The position numbers were made by a program, and so were the translations under genes. Under the pieces are notes generated by a model. It was not told the origin of the DNA. It made no database searches and saw only the letters and a program-made list of their open reading frames with translations. Positions 34,505 to 44,900 of a stretch of DNA of 64,000 nt are shown here, one piece after another; within the stretch, counting starts at the first letter, position 1; each line of letters begins with the position of its first letter. Source of the DNA: Mesostigma viride. Taxonomy: Eukaryota; Streptophyta; Mesostigmatophyceae; Mesostigmatales; Mesostigmataceae. Location: the NCBI GenBank assembly GCA_009746045.1, contig RPFO01000418.1, positions 1,243,582-1,307,581 on the forward strand, read 5' to 3'.

Positions 34505-34782
34505 ATGTGACTGCGTCACAATTAGTATACAACGAGCAGGACGCTGCCACTTGGTAGCACCACTTTCCCTGCACCTGTGTCCTCGCACCTTCGGCGACGG
34601 TTCTCACGTGCCTCGTGCGTTCTGTGCTGGTAGCCATAACCAGCAACGTAAACCTATTGATTAATATAACTACTTCCTCTGTAGATATTAATCAGTGCAG
34701 GCTGAACCACAGTTCAGCCACAGTTTCGTTAACTCGAATTACAAGCGAGTTCGTAATTTACTGATTACGGCATTGATTTCTG

Positions 34783-35379
34783 GTGTCGGCAATTTTTACG
34801 GTGTTTTTCCATTATATGGGAAACACGCGTGAATATCGTGAGCCATCTCCCGAGCGTGCGTCGGCTCCATCGTCTTCAGGCTTTAATTTCAACGTTCAAC
34901 GTACGGCATCGACTGCTGCGCTGCATTCGCGTGCTGTTCAACCTTCGCTGTCTCAAGCGCTCGTCAGCAGGCCGCCAGTTTCTAACGATCTGCATCAGTT
35001 CGTCGACGACCTCTCTCAAGATTTGGAAATCCTGTCGGAAAATTCCCATATTTTCCGAAGGCTTGCAGCGTCGGGATCAGACGAACAAGCTCAAGTAATT
35101 TCGGCGCTTCGCACCTACGGCTTGGGTGTTCTGGCGTTGGCGACAGCGTGGTCTGGAATTTCGGCGACTCTTCCGGCTGTCGCAGTTCCGATTAGCAACA
35201 ACGGGTGGGCGTCGTCAGTCGACGGTATCATAAACGTCGCTGCTTCGATTCAGCGGCAATCAAACGCTGAGGAGGCAGGTGAAAATAACGAGGGGCTTCC
35301 TGATTTATATCCGAGTATTGTGCAGCAGATTTTGGATAACGTATTGCAGCCTCCGCGCGACGATATGCGGCTGGATTAA
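34783..35379 (+). CDS. Orphan ORF, 198 codons, unknown
   Basis: Open from a possible start at 34,783, with a better ATG at 34,816 (MGNTREYREPSPERASAPSS), to TAA at 35,379. Ser/Ala-rich N-terminus, then an amphipathic stretch (LHQFVDDLSQDLEILSENS) and a small hydrophobic segment (YGLGVLALATAWSGISATLP) that could be one membrane helix. Moderate GC and no repeats suggest real coding. It sits between the composite inverted-repeat element and the left repeat of the tyrosine-recombinase retroelement and may belong to another, unrecognised element. No family recognised. Confidence 0.5.
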   Translation: MSAIFTVFFHYMGNTREYREPSPERASAPSSSGFNFNVQRTASTAALHSRAVQPSLSQALVSRPPVSNDLHQFVDDLSQDLEILSENSHIFRRLAASGSDEQAQVISALRTYGLGVLALATAWSGISATLPAVAVPISNNGWASSVDGIINVAASIQRQSNAEEAGENNEGLPDLYPSIVQQILDNVLQPPRDDMRLD

Positions 35380-35436
35380 ATTTTCTGTTATAATTAACAG
35401 TGAATTAATTCAGGGAAAAAATTTTTTTTTGACATA

Positions 35437-35793
35437 GACGGCATTTTTTCGCCACGCAAATGTTGCGTCTGAACAAATGACGCAATGTGGCGTTCTAATT
35501 GCCGGCAGCTTACGTAAGGCTGCCGGGGCTATTAGGTCACATATTGCGTGAGAGAAAGAATCTAGATCTAGTTAATCACTACGCCATGAGCCAAGAAACC
35601 TAGACAGTGGCAGGTTTATATCTCAACGTAGCTCCTGCCACCTGGCCAAGAAAAACTGGCCAAAGCTTTGGCCACGACTGATCCGGATCAGGCCGCACCG
35701 GCCTCAAAAGGTTGTCACGTGAACCCAATAACCTAGCTATAGCGGCTACCCTTCCATCTCACTATAAAGAAACTATGTTCAGAGAACCACGAT
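35437..35793 (-). repeat. Terminal direct repeat, left
   Basis: Starts GACGGCATTTTTTCGCC and ends AGAGAACCACGAT. It matches 40,341-40,699 with only one- or two-base indels. Contains several short palindromes (GCCGGCAGCTTACGTAAGGC, AAAGCTTTGG, ATCCGGAT). Confidence 0.92.
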
Positions 35794-36001
35794 TCTATTA
35801 ACCGTGGAACTCCAGGGTAACCAGACTCTTTATTAAAACAATGAGTGGAGCACATACAAAAGGCAGGCCACATCCCGGCCGCCGATGCTCATGGGAACAC
35901 TTATTGCTTGGCAAAGGCTAGCCTTACCCTTATATCCCTCCCTGGCGATCCATGCCAGGGGCAAAGAACCTAGCATAATGACAGAGAAATGAACAACCAA
36001 A

Positions 36002-39000
36002 TTAGGTGGAGGGCAATTTCAAAATAGCCCGCCAGGCCCGAGGGGGGCAGGCGGCCATGGCCCGAAGAATAACCTCAGGCAGCTGCACCTCCAAACTGCG
36101 GTGCAAGCCCACATAATGGGCAACCGTGGAGCTGCTAAGCCAGCGCCCCCGGCCCTGGATGTCCCCCATGCTGCGACCCGCGAGGAAATCGTGAGTGGCA
36201 CCTCCATGCCGCAGCCCGTGAATGGTGAAAATCTGGGCGACCCCCAAGGCCTGACTCGCAGCCTGCCAAATGCGCCGGAATTGCGGGTAGGTGAAAGGGA
36301 ACACGGCCTCCCAAGCGTGCTTACCCGCGATGCAGTGACGGAGGATGGTTTCAGACATCACATCTTCTACCACCACTGACTGAGTCTTGCCCTTAGAGGT
36401 CTTGGTAGACCTCAGCAGTAGGGCGCCCCGTTGAGCCGGCCCAAGCCGAACGTCAGGCTGGAGGCGCACATGGCCAACACGGAGGTTCAGCGCCTCCGAG
36501 ATTCGCAGGTAATGGCGGAACACGATGACAACCAGCAGGCCCGCAAGGCGCTGACCTTGCATGACCATCGTGCTGGCAAGTGCAAACGCCGCCTCCCATG
36601 GAATGGGAGGAGGGGCACGGGGGGGCACAAGTGTTTTCCACCCAGCGAGGACGCCACGGGCCAAGTCCCACCGCTTCACCATACCGGGATAATAAAGTTG
36701 CAACCCCATCAAGGCATTGACACACACTTGGCGGCTGTACCCCCGAAAATGAGCCCAGGCGACATACGCACAAAATGTCTCCTCAAGGGTGTCAGCTCGT
36801 GACGATGACCCGTCCGCCCGCCCACCAGCCTCCCACCAAGTCAAGAGGGAATCAAGACCACGACGGTAGGCCAGCAAAGTAGCCGGCTTTACTTTCCCCT
36901 CTAGCAATGGAAGGTAGCTAACAGGTGCAGGGGGCCCCGGGTTAGGATGGATGCCTTCCGCGGTCAGGTCGCGCACCCAGCCTGCCAAGAAAGTCGCCAT
37001 GGATTGGCCGCGAGAAACGCCATCGGCTGGTTGAAGTGCACTCGGCGTCCACACCCACTGGGAACGACTCCCCGTGGCGAGGGTCAGCGCGCACAAGCGG
37101 CGGCACTGCTTGTTGAGCTTGTGGGATGAGGACCGCCCCTTAGCCAAGCAGCCCAACGCCGCGGTGGAGTCCACCAACCTCACCACCCGCTTGCCTCGGT
37201 TTGCCAAGCTGCGCGCACTCCTCTCCACGCCCTTCACTGCAGCCCGCACCTCCTTCTCGTTGATGTGCATCCCCGGATCCCGCCAACGACTCCGGACCCC
37301 AACCCGCCATTGCTGGCTAGTGATTGCTTGTTGCGCCCGCGCGCTCAGTGGCCTAGGGCCAGCGTAGGCCACCTCACTTGGTATGAGCAAAGTCGGGTAC
37401 CCCCGCACCTCTCGTGCCCTCGCCAGCTCCGTCACATCGCCCGGCTCCATGGTTGCGTACACGACACCTTGCCCGTAGGTGGACGCGTCAGATGCAACCA
37501 CCTCACGGGCCAAAGGTGCGCTTCGGTCAACCCTTAGCATGGGAGCCAAGGCCAGGGCACACTCTAACTCCTCCCGCACCCCGGCCCACAGCACCCAGGA
37601 TCGCTGCCCCCACCCTTGCAGGCTGATGAATTTGAAACATTGCTGCCAAATGGACAAGCAGCTGCGGCTTAACATCTGCAGCCACAACCACCGCCCCAAG
37701 ACGGCAGCCAGCCCCTCGGCCGTAGCTCGGCCTCGAGTGAGTATAGCCTGCGTGTGGGCGATCACAAGGTTGAGCTGCTTGACCGTTGGTTCCAGCACGC
37801 CGTTCCGTCGGTGCACCACCCCTAGGGCTTCTAGCTCGTCCCCTTCCAGGCTCGCCATCTTAGTCTTCTCCTTAGACGGCACAAGGTTGTTAGGGAGGTA
37901 GCCTTCCTCAATAGCGCGCGTGATGAGCTGGTTCACCGCCTCGCAGGTCCGCCCGTTGCTGGCCACCAAGTCATCAATAGTGATGGACAGCATGGGGGCA
38001 GGGGGGTTTTCCAGGTCAATCTGAAGCTCCCCGGCGCGCTCCTCCTTGTACTCGATGGCCAAGCGCAGTGGCTGGCCACACTCGTCGCGCACCAAGGTGA
38101 GCTCACCTGCGCTTGAGAGGTAGTTGACCTGGCGCCTCGGATCCAGGGCACCGGTCATGTAGAGCACCATCTCATGGATGGCCTCCCCCAGCGCCACCGC
38201 ATGGGAATGTCCCATGGCCAGCACCTTGAGCACGGGCCACACCTTCCGCCTGGGCCCTGCCAGACCTACGCTAGTCGACCACACACTAGGAAGCCCTTGG
38301 TAGTCCCACCACCACTCGGGCACCTCGATGGAATAGTAGTATGACACGAGGTCGCTCTTGGCGCAGTAGCACCAGCCTTTGATGTAGACCTCCACGAGGA
38401 TGCCCAGGTGGGGTAGCAGGATCTTGGGGGGGTCCACCCACAGCAGGTTGCCCAGCTTCCTGTTGACGATGAACCGAAGCTCACCCACCCCCTTGGCCAC
38501 TCCAAAGCAGCCATCCACCCACTTGGGCCGCCTCTCCCGGAACGCCACCATGCCCACGCCCGCTGCCCGGCTCATGAGCTTGCCCCATTCAGCCATGGAG
38601 CATCCCCGGCTGGGCTTGGGCACATTCCAATACTTTGCGCTCGCCACGACCGCTGGCTTGATGCAGTTCTCTTCGCTGGCATATATCTCCCGCCAGCTCG
38701 GCCGCATAGCCAACAGGTCGAGCAGCCGTGCCTTCCCCGCCACCTCCGCCTTTGGTAGACTCACCGCGTCCGCGCGCAGTTGTTCATACTTATTCTGCTT
38801 CCCATATATTGCATCAGCACCTTCTTGCTCCTGGCCTGTCGCAACGCCCCCTACGCGGCGACTGTGCCAGGTGCAGTGCCTCTTGACCCTCGCAAGGGCC
38901 TCCTCCCTCCCCTTAGAGCACGCCCCTCTAGGGTTAGGAGGAGGGTCTTGCCCCCCTCCCCACAGCCAATTAAGCCAACGCACTACCTTGCATTGCAGTG

Positions 39001-39256
39001 TGTACTCGCGGTGGCGGCGCGTGGCACGCTGTCGCCGGCGTGCCGATCTCACCCTGCCCCACGCGGTGTACGCTGGCCTAAGTGGGTATGGCAGCGGGAA
39101 AAGGGAGCGGTCCCGCTGGGATTCTATTTCCCTACTTGTTGAGCCTTGCTGAGCTTGTCCAAGAGGATGGCAGTTTGGAGAGCTGCCTTGACAGCCGGGG
39201 TGGCTGACAGTGCAGCCTCCTCCCCCAATGGCAGGAGGTGGCTGGCCACCTTCCAC
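36002..39256 (-). CDS. Polyprotein: reverse transcriptase, RNase H, tyrosine recombinase
   Basis: 1,084 codons, overlapping the Gag-like ORF by 125 bp in another frame. Residues ~230-470 are the reverse transcriptase (ELRFIVNRKLGNLLWV, KSDLVSYYYSIEVPE, catalytic ITIDD with Asp428-Asp429). Residues ~590-760 are RNase H (VASDASTYGQGV, HINEKEV, RLVDSTAALG, ALQPADGVSR). DLTAEGIHPNPGP (NPGP at 772-775) follows. Residues ~790-1,060 are a tyrosine recombinase with catalytic Arg in FRHYLRISEAL, HGLRHG (His1013, Arg1016) and GRW...HYV (Tyr1048). It copies element RNA and integrates the product by site-specific recombination. The first ~170 residues look non-conserved, and the true start may be an internal Met or a frameshift from Gag. 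Confidence 0.88.
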   Translation of the reverse strand: MEGGQPPPAIGGGGCTVSHPGCQGSSPNCHPLGQAQQGSTSREIESQRDRSLFPLPYPLRPAYTAWGRVRSARRRQRATRRHREYTLQCKVVRWLNWLWGGGQDPPPNPRGACSKGREEALARVKRHCTWHSRRVGGVATGQEQEGADAIYGKQNKYEQLRADAVSLPKAEVAGKARLLDLLAMRPSWREIYASEENCIKPAVVASAKYWNVPKPSRGCSMAEWGKLMSRAAGVGMVAFRERRPKWVDGCFGVAKGVGELRFIVNRKLGNLLWVDPPKILLPHLGILVEVYIKGWCYCAKSDLVSYYYSIEVPEWWWDYQGLPSVWSTSVGLAGPRRKVWPVLKVLAMGHSHAVALGEAIHEMVLYMTGALDPRRQVNYLSSAGELTLVRDECGQPLRLAIEYKEERAGELQIDLENPPAPMLSITIDDLVASNGRTCEAVNQLITRAIEEGYLPNNLVPSKEKTKMASLEGDELEALGVVHRRNGVLEPTVKQLNLVIAHTQAILTRGRATAEGLAAVLGRWLWLQMLSRSCLSIWQQCFKFISLQGWGQRSWVLWAGVREELECALALAPMLRVDRSAPLAREVVASDASTYGQGVVYATMEPGDVTELARAREVRGYPTLLIPSEVAYAGPRPLSARAQQAITSQQWRVGVRSRWRDPGMHINEKEVRAAVKGVERSARSLANRGKRVVRLVDSTAALGCLAKGRSSSHKLNKQCRRLCALTLATGSRSQWVWTPSALQPADGVSRGQSMATFLAGWVRDLTAEGIHPNPGPPAPVSYLPLLEGKVKPATLLAYRRGLDSLLTWWEAGGRADGSSSRADTLEETFCAYVAWAHFRGYSRQVCVNALMGLQLYYPGMVKRWDLARGVLAGWKTLVPPRAPPPIPWEAAFALASTMVMQGQRLAGLLVVIVFRHYLRISEALNLRVGHVRLQPDVRLGPAQRGALLLRSTKTSKGKTQSVVVEDVMSETILRHCIAGKHAWEAVFPFTYPQFRRIWQAASQALGVAQIFTIHGLRHGGATHDFLAGRSMGDIQGRGRWLSSSTVAHYVGLHRSLEVQLPEVILRAMAACPPRAWRAILKLPST

Positions 39257-40178
39257 CCCCCCCTCCTTGCCCTTCCACCTGCAGCAAGGCCGCCACCACC
39301 CTCATTAGGTACTCCATGCCCACAAGCTCCCCGGCTGCTGAGCCCAGCTCCTTGAGAAGGGTGTCCATGGCCAATGCAATGTTCATGACAATTTTCCTGT
39401 TCTCCATGTTCCGCCAATTTCCAGGCTTTACCGTCATGACCCACGACCGGATTCCCATCCCATTGTCGCTGGCGTCCTCCAACACCCCCGGCAGCACCCG
39501 CTCCGAAACCCGATATTTCACGCTCTTGGCTCGGCTTGGCAGCGCCACCCCTTTCGAGGCCTTGAAGTGGCTTCCCGCCCCCTCCATTCCTCCCAGCGCT
39601 GCCTTCAAACCTTGCATGAATTTCTCGGCTGCGACCTCCCCCTCCTCGTCCTCCTCGTCGTCCTGATTTTCGGTTTCCGGAGGTGCCCCAACGAATGTCG
39701 CCAACCTCGCCCTCATTTCCTTTCCGACAGCCCCCCCACCTGCCGAAACCTTGGCCGCGCCTTTCGGCTTGGCCATTTTTCGCTGCGCAGGTGTCGTTGG
39801 TGGCAGCGCCTGATCCTCCTCCTCGTCCGCCGCGAGATCTGCCACGGCCAGCAGTTTTGCCACCAACGTTCCGTTTGGGTCACGTGCGTCCAACACGTCG
39901 CCAACATCAACGTGATCGGCCAGCAACTGCACGACAGACTTCAGCTGGCTCGAGCTCCACGAGCTGGCGTCCGTCACCCAGTCCTCGGCACCGAAGACCT
40001 GCTCGACTGCCCCCACCGCCTCTGCGGGGCTGATGCACTTGGCGAGCAGAGTGGCGAGCTGCTTCTTTTTGGCGCTGAAGGCGACTGGCGCGTGACTGGC
40101 GGCAGCAGCCCGCGGTGTGGGCGTCCCGTCCTCCCCGCGCGCTGCCTGCCCTCCTGTAGCTTTGCGCCCCTTCGGCAT
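39132..40178 (-). CDS. Gag-like protein of DIRS-like element
   Basis: 348 codons from MPKGRKATGGQAARGEDG. Basic N-terminus, Ala/Leu-rich helical region (LATLLAKCISPAEAVGAVEQ), an acidic patch (ENQDDEEDEEGE), and a conserved-looking core (GVLEDASDNGMGIRSWVMTV, ENRKIVMNIALAMDTLL). The last ~40 residues overlap the polyprotein and are probably unconstrained in this frame. No zinc knuckle. Its position 5' of the RT/recombinase ORF is that of DIRS ORF1/Gag. Confidence 0.75.
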   Translation of the reverse strand: MPKGRKATGGQAARGEDGTPTPRAAAASHAPVAFSAKKKQLATLLAKCISPAEAVGAVEQVFGAEDWVTDASSWSSSQLKSVVQLLADHVDVGDVLDARDPNGTLVAKLLAVADLAADEEEDQALPPTTPAQRKMAKPKGAAKVSAGGGAVGKEMRARLATFVGAPPETENQDDEEDEEGEVAAEKFMQGLKAALGGMEGAGSHFKASKGVALPSRAKSVKYRVSERVLPGVLEDASDNGMGIRSWVMTVKPGNWRNMENRKIVMNIALAMDTLLKELGSAAGELVGMEYLMRVVAALLQVEGQGGGGGRWPATSCHWGRRLHCQPPRLSRQLSKLPSSWTSSARLNK

Positions 40179-40340
40179 TGCTGCTCAGGGCCAAAAATGG
40201 CTCCGACAGTACAGGTTCGTCAAACCAGAGGTTCGTTTCCCCTGGCTTGCTGTCGCCGCCCTCGTGAAAAGAAAAGAGGCCGACCTTAGCTAGGTGGGTT
40301 TGTTTTTGTCCTTTTTTGCGTGTCATGCGGCCTTGGCCCG

Positions 40341-40699
40341 GACGGCATTTTTTCGCCACGCAAATGTTGCGTCTGAACAAATGACGCAATGTGGCGTTCT
40401 AATTGCCGGCAGCTTACGTAAGGCTGCCGGGGCTATTAGGTCACATATTGCGTGAGAGAAAGAATCTAGATCTAGTTAATCACTACGCCATGAGCCAAGA
40501 AACCTAGACAGTGGCAGGTTTATATCTCAACGTAGCTCCTGCCACCTGGCCAAGAAAAAACTGGCCAAAGCTTTGGCCACGACTGATCCGGATCAGGCCG
40601 CACCGGCCTCAAAAGGTTTGTCACGTGAACCCAATAACCTAGCTATAGCGGCTACCCTTCCATCTCACTATAAAGAAACTATGTTCAGAGAACCACGAT
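40341..40699 (-). repeat. Terminal direct repeat, right
   Basis: Same orientation as the left repeat; on the coding strand it is the 5' repeat, upstream of the Gag-like ORF. Confidence 0.92.
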
Positions 40700-41981
40700 A
40701 AAAAATTTCTTGGTTCCAGAGCTTAAGGGATTAATTAATTATACCTAATTACGTTGTATACACGGTTCTGGACTATCTTCCTAGCGTCGGACCAAGAAAG
40801 GAAAATGGAGGACCATTGAGGCGTAATCACTACGTAATATTTAGCTAGACTATTATCGCTAGCAGAATGGGAAGGAGCAGTAAAGGATCGCCGCTGGCTC
40901 ATGGTAACGCACCTTGGTGGTCTTCAGTAGTCACGCTAGGAGTGAGAGGGGTAGGAGTCGACTTAGCTGGGTTATCTGGATCACCGAAATGACGAGGGCG
41001 GCAATGGTCCAGCGCTCGTAGTCCTAAAGTCAGCGACCCAGTGAATTTCTGCGGGTGCGGCCGTCTAATGAACAGCAGCACGAAGGAAAAGGTGGAACCT
41101 ACCAAGACGCTAATCGTCTCCCTAACGCCGAACCGAAACCAGCACCTTATCTACGACAGTAAGCAACATTTCTAAGGAAAACAAAACGAGGAAAAGGAAA
41201 AGGAACTAGCTACGTGAGGAGTTCATCCGCTTTGAGCAGGTCTAACTTCTAGGCAGGGCGTGTCCCGAATCGGGCAGCACTACCCCCCCAGCTTGCAGGC
41301 GACCCGCCCATTACCTGTCAAGTAGGTGTCGTCTTCATTTTCCCGGACGCGGAAGGGTTGATTCAATGACGTATGTTGCAGGGGATCGTCGTCTGGTTCT
41401 CTACCTAAAATTCCTCCGATACCATTGTTACGCCTCGGGTATCTACCACTACCTCTACCTCTACCCGGCCTGATGCTACCTAAACTAGTCAAGCCGCCTC
41501 TAGTTAAACCCCTAGCGAAAGACGAACGAGACGATCCAGATCTCAATGCATTATAAACGTAAGTATTACTATAATACGCCATAAGCCATTTACACAACCC
41601 GTTTACTCCAGGAATAGAGGAAGGAAACACAACTACACTGCCGTGACCCAAGCCTATATGTGTTAATTCATTTAACACACGCCGAGTGCCCACACAAGGA
41701 GCGGAACGTGCATAAATGGTCACCAACGTTCCAACAGGCTCGGGCCAACCTGGCCCTCGCCTTCAAAACCACAGAAACACAGGCAGGTGCACAGATGCAC
41801 GCTGGTCCACTACATTCTACCAAAGGATGAGGACCACTAATAAAGTACGCGGCGCGGCGCCCAAAGGCACCCAATGTACCACAGTACTGTTACGAGGACA
41901 GTAATGTCCCGATAGGAACTACACGTAAACCTAGGGACAACCGAGGCAAGAGACCTAATTTACGTCCGTAACTACAACGAA
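40700..41981. other. Junction region between DIRS-like and gypsy elements
   Basis: No LTR, gag or protease is recognisable upstream of the gypsy pol. It contains the minus-strand ORF at 41,280-41,726, listed separately; the rest is AT-rich and looks unique. The gypsy element therefore appears 5'-truncated or strongly rearranged here. Confidence 0.6.
41280..41726 (-). CDS. Repeat-borne protein of unknown family (copy 1)
   Basis: 148 codons. The segment MAYYSNTYVYNALRSGSSRS through TRGGLTSLGSIRPGRGRGSG aligns with the plus-strand ORF at 59,612 (MAQYGNNYRKALESG, GLVSLGQVRSWGRGGGPEP). The shared pattern is MAxYxNxY-ALxSG-RSF-LxSLG-R-GRG. Upstream, FPSSIPGVNGLCKWL is hydrophobic. The Gly/Arg-rich tail could bind nucleic acid. 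It is probably a fragment of an uncharacterised mobile element, opposite in strand to the adjacent gypsy pol. Confidence 0.5.
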   Translation of the reverse strand: MVTIYARSAPCVGTRRVLNELTHIGLGHGSVVVFPSSIPGVNGLCKWLMAYYSNTYVYNALRSGSSRSSFARGLTRGGLTSLGSIRPGRGRGSGRYPRRNNGIGGILGREPDDDPLQHTSLNQPFRVRENEDDTYLTGNGRVACKLGG

Positions 41982-44900
41982 TTGTTACGCGACGTAACAA
42001 ACACCTACTGGCTACCTGAACGCCACTATAAAGTTGAGAATTTATCCTTGGTGGATATTACCCCTGCACCTCCTTTCGAACCTGTTGTACGTTCCACGTC
42101 TGAAACAGAACTACGAGCGGAACTTAAGGAAAATGGTTACCTACTGTGTATGTTCCTACAATTAGAAGTTGAGACGGTTGATTGCCCTACCAATACAGTG
42201 CGTGTAGATTTAAATGAAATAGGAGTAGGATTCAATAAAACAGAATTAGCCAGATATATGGCTGTAATAGATGAGTCGAAAGTCTTTGAAGAGAAGACCC
42301 CTTCTTATCCCCCTCCTCGTTCTGTGCTACACCGTGTGGTGGTTAAGGATGGTGCGGTACCTACCCATTCTCCAATGTATCGGATGGGTCCTTCCGAGTT
42401 GATAGAGTTAAAGAAAATACTTGTGTCTTTGTTAGAGGCGGGATTAATTGAACCTAGTAACTCACCCTATTCTGCGGGTGTCCTACTTGTACCCAAACCT
42501 AATGGTAAATTTTGCCTGGTTACCGACTACCGTAAACTAAACGACATTACTGTTAAGTCTAAATATCCCCTACCCAGAATAGATGATATATTTAATAAGG
42601 TGAAAGGGTCTACCTGTTTTACTGTTCTAGATTGTGCGGATGGCTTCTGGCAGCTGCGTATTGCTCCAGAAGATTGCCATAAAACCGCTTTTGCCACCCC
42701 CTATGGTCACTATCAGTTCAGAGTCGCTGCGATGGGTCTATGCAATTCTCCTGCCTCCTTCCAAATGCTGATGAACGAGGTCCTTAGACCCGTTATGGGC
42801 AACTCTAACCTACCGCAAGTCTCCTCTGATCTCAAGGACCCTACCTTCTCTTCTGTCCCTATCTCGGAACATGATCGCTCCTGTGCCCAAGCCTATTTGG
42901 ATGACATCCTTATATATTCCCCCGATTTTGAGACCCACCTCTCTGATCTAAAGAAGGTACTGGATATTATGGCCGCTAATTCCCTGTGGGCTAGAAGGGC
43001 CAAGGTTCGGTCTGGGAGAAGTGTACCTTTTCTAGGCCATGTTCTCTCCGATCAAGGTGTTTCTACCGATCCTGACAAGACCAGGTCTATACAGGATTGG
43101 CCTACTCCTACGGATGTTAAAAGTGTGCGTAGCTTTTTAGGTATTGCTTCTTACTACCGCCGATTTATTCCTCGTTTCGCTACTATTGCGGCGCCTATCT
43201 CAACCATTTATTAAAGAAAGACATACCTTTTATTTGGAGTGTCGAGTGTCAGAAGGCGTTTGAAACATTGAAGTCCCTGTTAATCTCTCCTCCTGTTCTG
43301 ATCCTACCCGACACCTCCAAACCTTTCGTGGTAGCTACCGATGCTAGTAAAGTAGCTATTGGTGGTGTATTACTACAGGACCAGGGTAACGGCCTACAGC
43401 CTATCGAATACATCTCTAGGACTATGTTGCCAGCCGAACGTAACTATCCGGTGCATCAGCAAGAATTACTAGCTGTTGTATATTGCTGTCATACCTGGCA
43501 GCACTTCCTTAAGGGGGCCCAATTTGACGTGTGCTTAAATGAGCCTTGTGACTCTGACCCATACCGACTAGTGATACAGACTGATCACCGTCCTCTTACC
43601 CATCTCTTGTCGCAACCCAACCTTACCCCTAGGCAAGCGCGTTGGATGGAATTCTTAGCACAGTTTGCTCCCTTCAAGCTACAATATGTGAAGGGTATAG
43701 ATAATATAATTCCAGATGCCCTATCTCGTAGACCTGACTATTCTTTTTTTGAAGACCTGGATGTATTAAATACTACCCTTGTCCCTACTGCGGCTGGCGT
43801 GTCTCATTACGGTGCTATTCCTGATGATGAAATGTATTCCTACCTTTTTCATACGGCCGTACGTATGCCGGATCTCCTATCCCATGTCGGGTTGTCGCTC
43901 AGGTGTGAGGGCACCCCTGTTACGTGTGTGTGGGGGGAGGAATCCGAAAAATCTGAAAAATCTTGTATTTCAGTTCCCCTTAGTCATGTCGCCACCCGTG
44001 CGGGCAAATCCTACAATAATATTGAACCCTTGGGTCCTCCGTTGCTGTTTGGTAAAGCGGTCGCGGATCTGTTCCAACCTACTGTGGATATGGCGATAGC
44101 TACTCCTACTTCTGATACGGAACGCCTCATTAGTAGATTTACTGCTACCGAGCCTGAGGCTCTAGCCGCTATTGCTTCTCACCCTCAGCAGTTTGGTAAA
44201 TACCCTTGTAAGTTTGTAGGTGGTTTCTTATATGTGCTTATTAAAGACAACCCTCCTCAGTGGCGTCTCTACGTTCCACCCATCTGTCGGTCCGGGTTGT
44301 TATTCGAGTTGCATGATTTGTCTGCCCATCAAGGTAATAAACGGGTAATTGATCTGGTTACTCGTTCATACTTTTGGCCCTCTCTCACTCGGGATGTAGA
44401 GGAATATGTTAGGACGTGTCAATCTTGCCAGGAGATGAAACCTACCAATGTGGGGCAGATAGCAGAACCCCGCACACTACCCGACCCCATTATGCCTTGG
44501 GACTCTATTATGATGGACTTTGTGGGTCCTTTCAAAAAGAATTCTAAGGGTAATGCTCAGATATTAGTTTTTTTGGATCGCCTCACGCGTATGTGCCACT
44601 TGGTGCCGTGCCCCCTAGAGCTCACGGCACGGGACTGCGCTCACCTCTACCTTCAGAATGTTTATAGGTATCACGGTTTGAGTAGGCAGTTTATTTCCGA
44701 TAAGGATAAACTGTTTACTTCTGATTTCTGGCAGGAGTTCTTTGCTGCCATCGGTACCAAGGTCACTTTTGGTACTGCCTACCACTCTTCCTCCTCCCAT
44801 TTAGTAGAACGTTTAAACAGAGTCGTGGAGGAGGCCCTCCGCCATTATGTTAACAGTACTGGGAGTGATTGGGAGGACTACCTATGCTTAGTAGAATTTT

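Larger units (their letters stand above)
35437..40699 (-). mobile_element. DIRS-like tyrosine-recombinase retrotransposon
   Basis: Direct repeats of about 358 bp (35,437-35,793 and 40,341-40,699) flank two overlapping minus-strand ORFs: a Gag-like protein and a polyprotein with reverse transcriptase, RNase H and a tyrosine recombinase in place of an integrase. That gene set defines DIRS-type elements (DIRS/PAT/Kangaroo group). I found no target duplication, as expected for tyrosine recombinases. Both ORFs are intact and the two repeats nearly identical, so the copy is young and may be functional. Confidence 0.88.

Noticed and set aside
41981-42003. Sequence resembling the start of the gypsy LTR (TGTTACGCGACGTAACAAAC)
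   Set aside because: It lies inside the pol reading frame, the similarity to 48,373 stops after about 20 bp, and it rests on a short palindrome.
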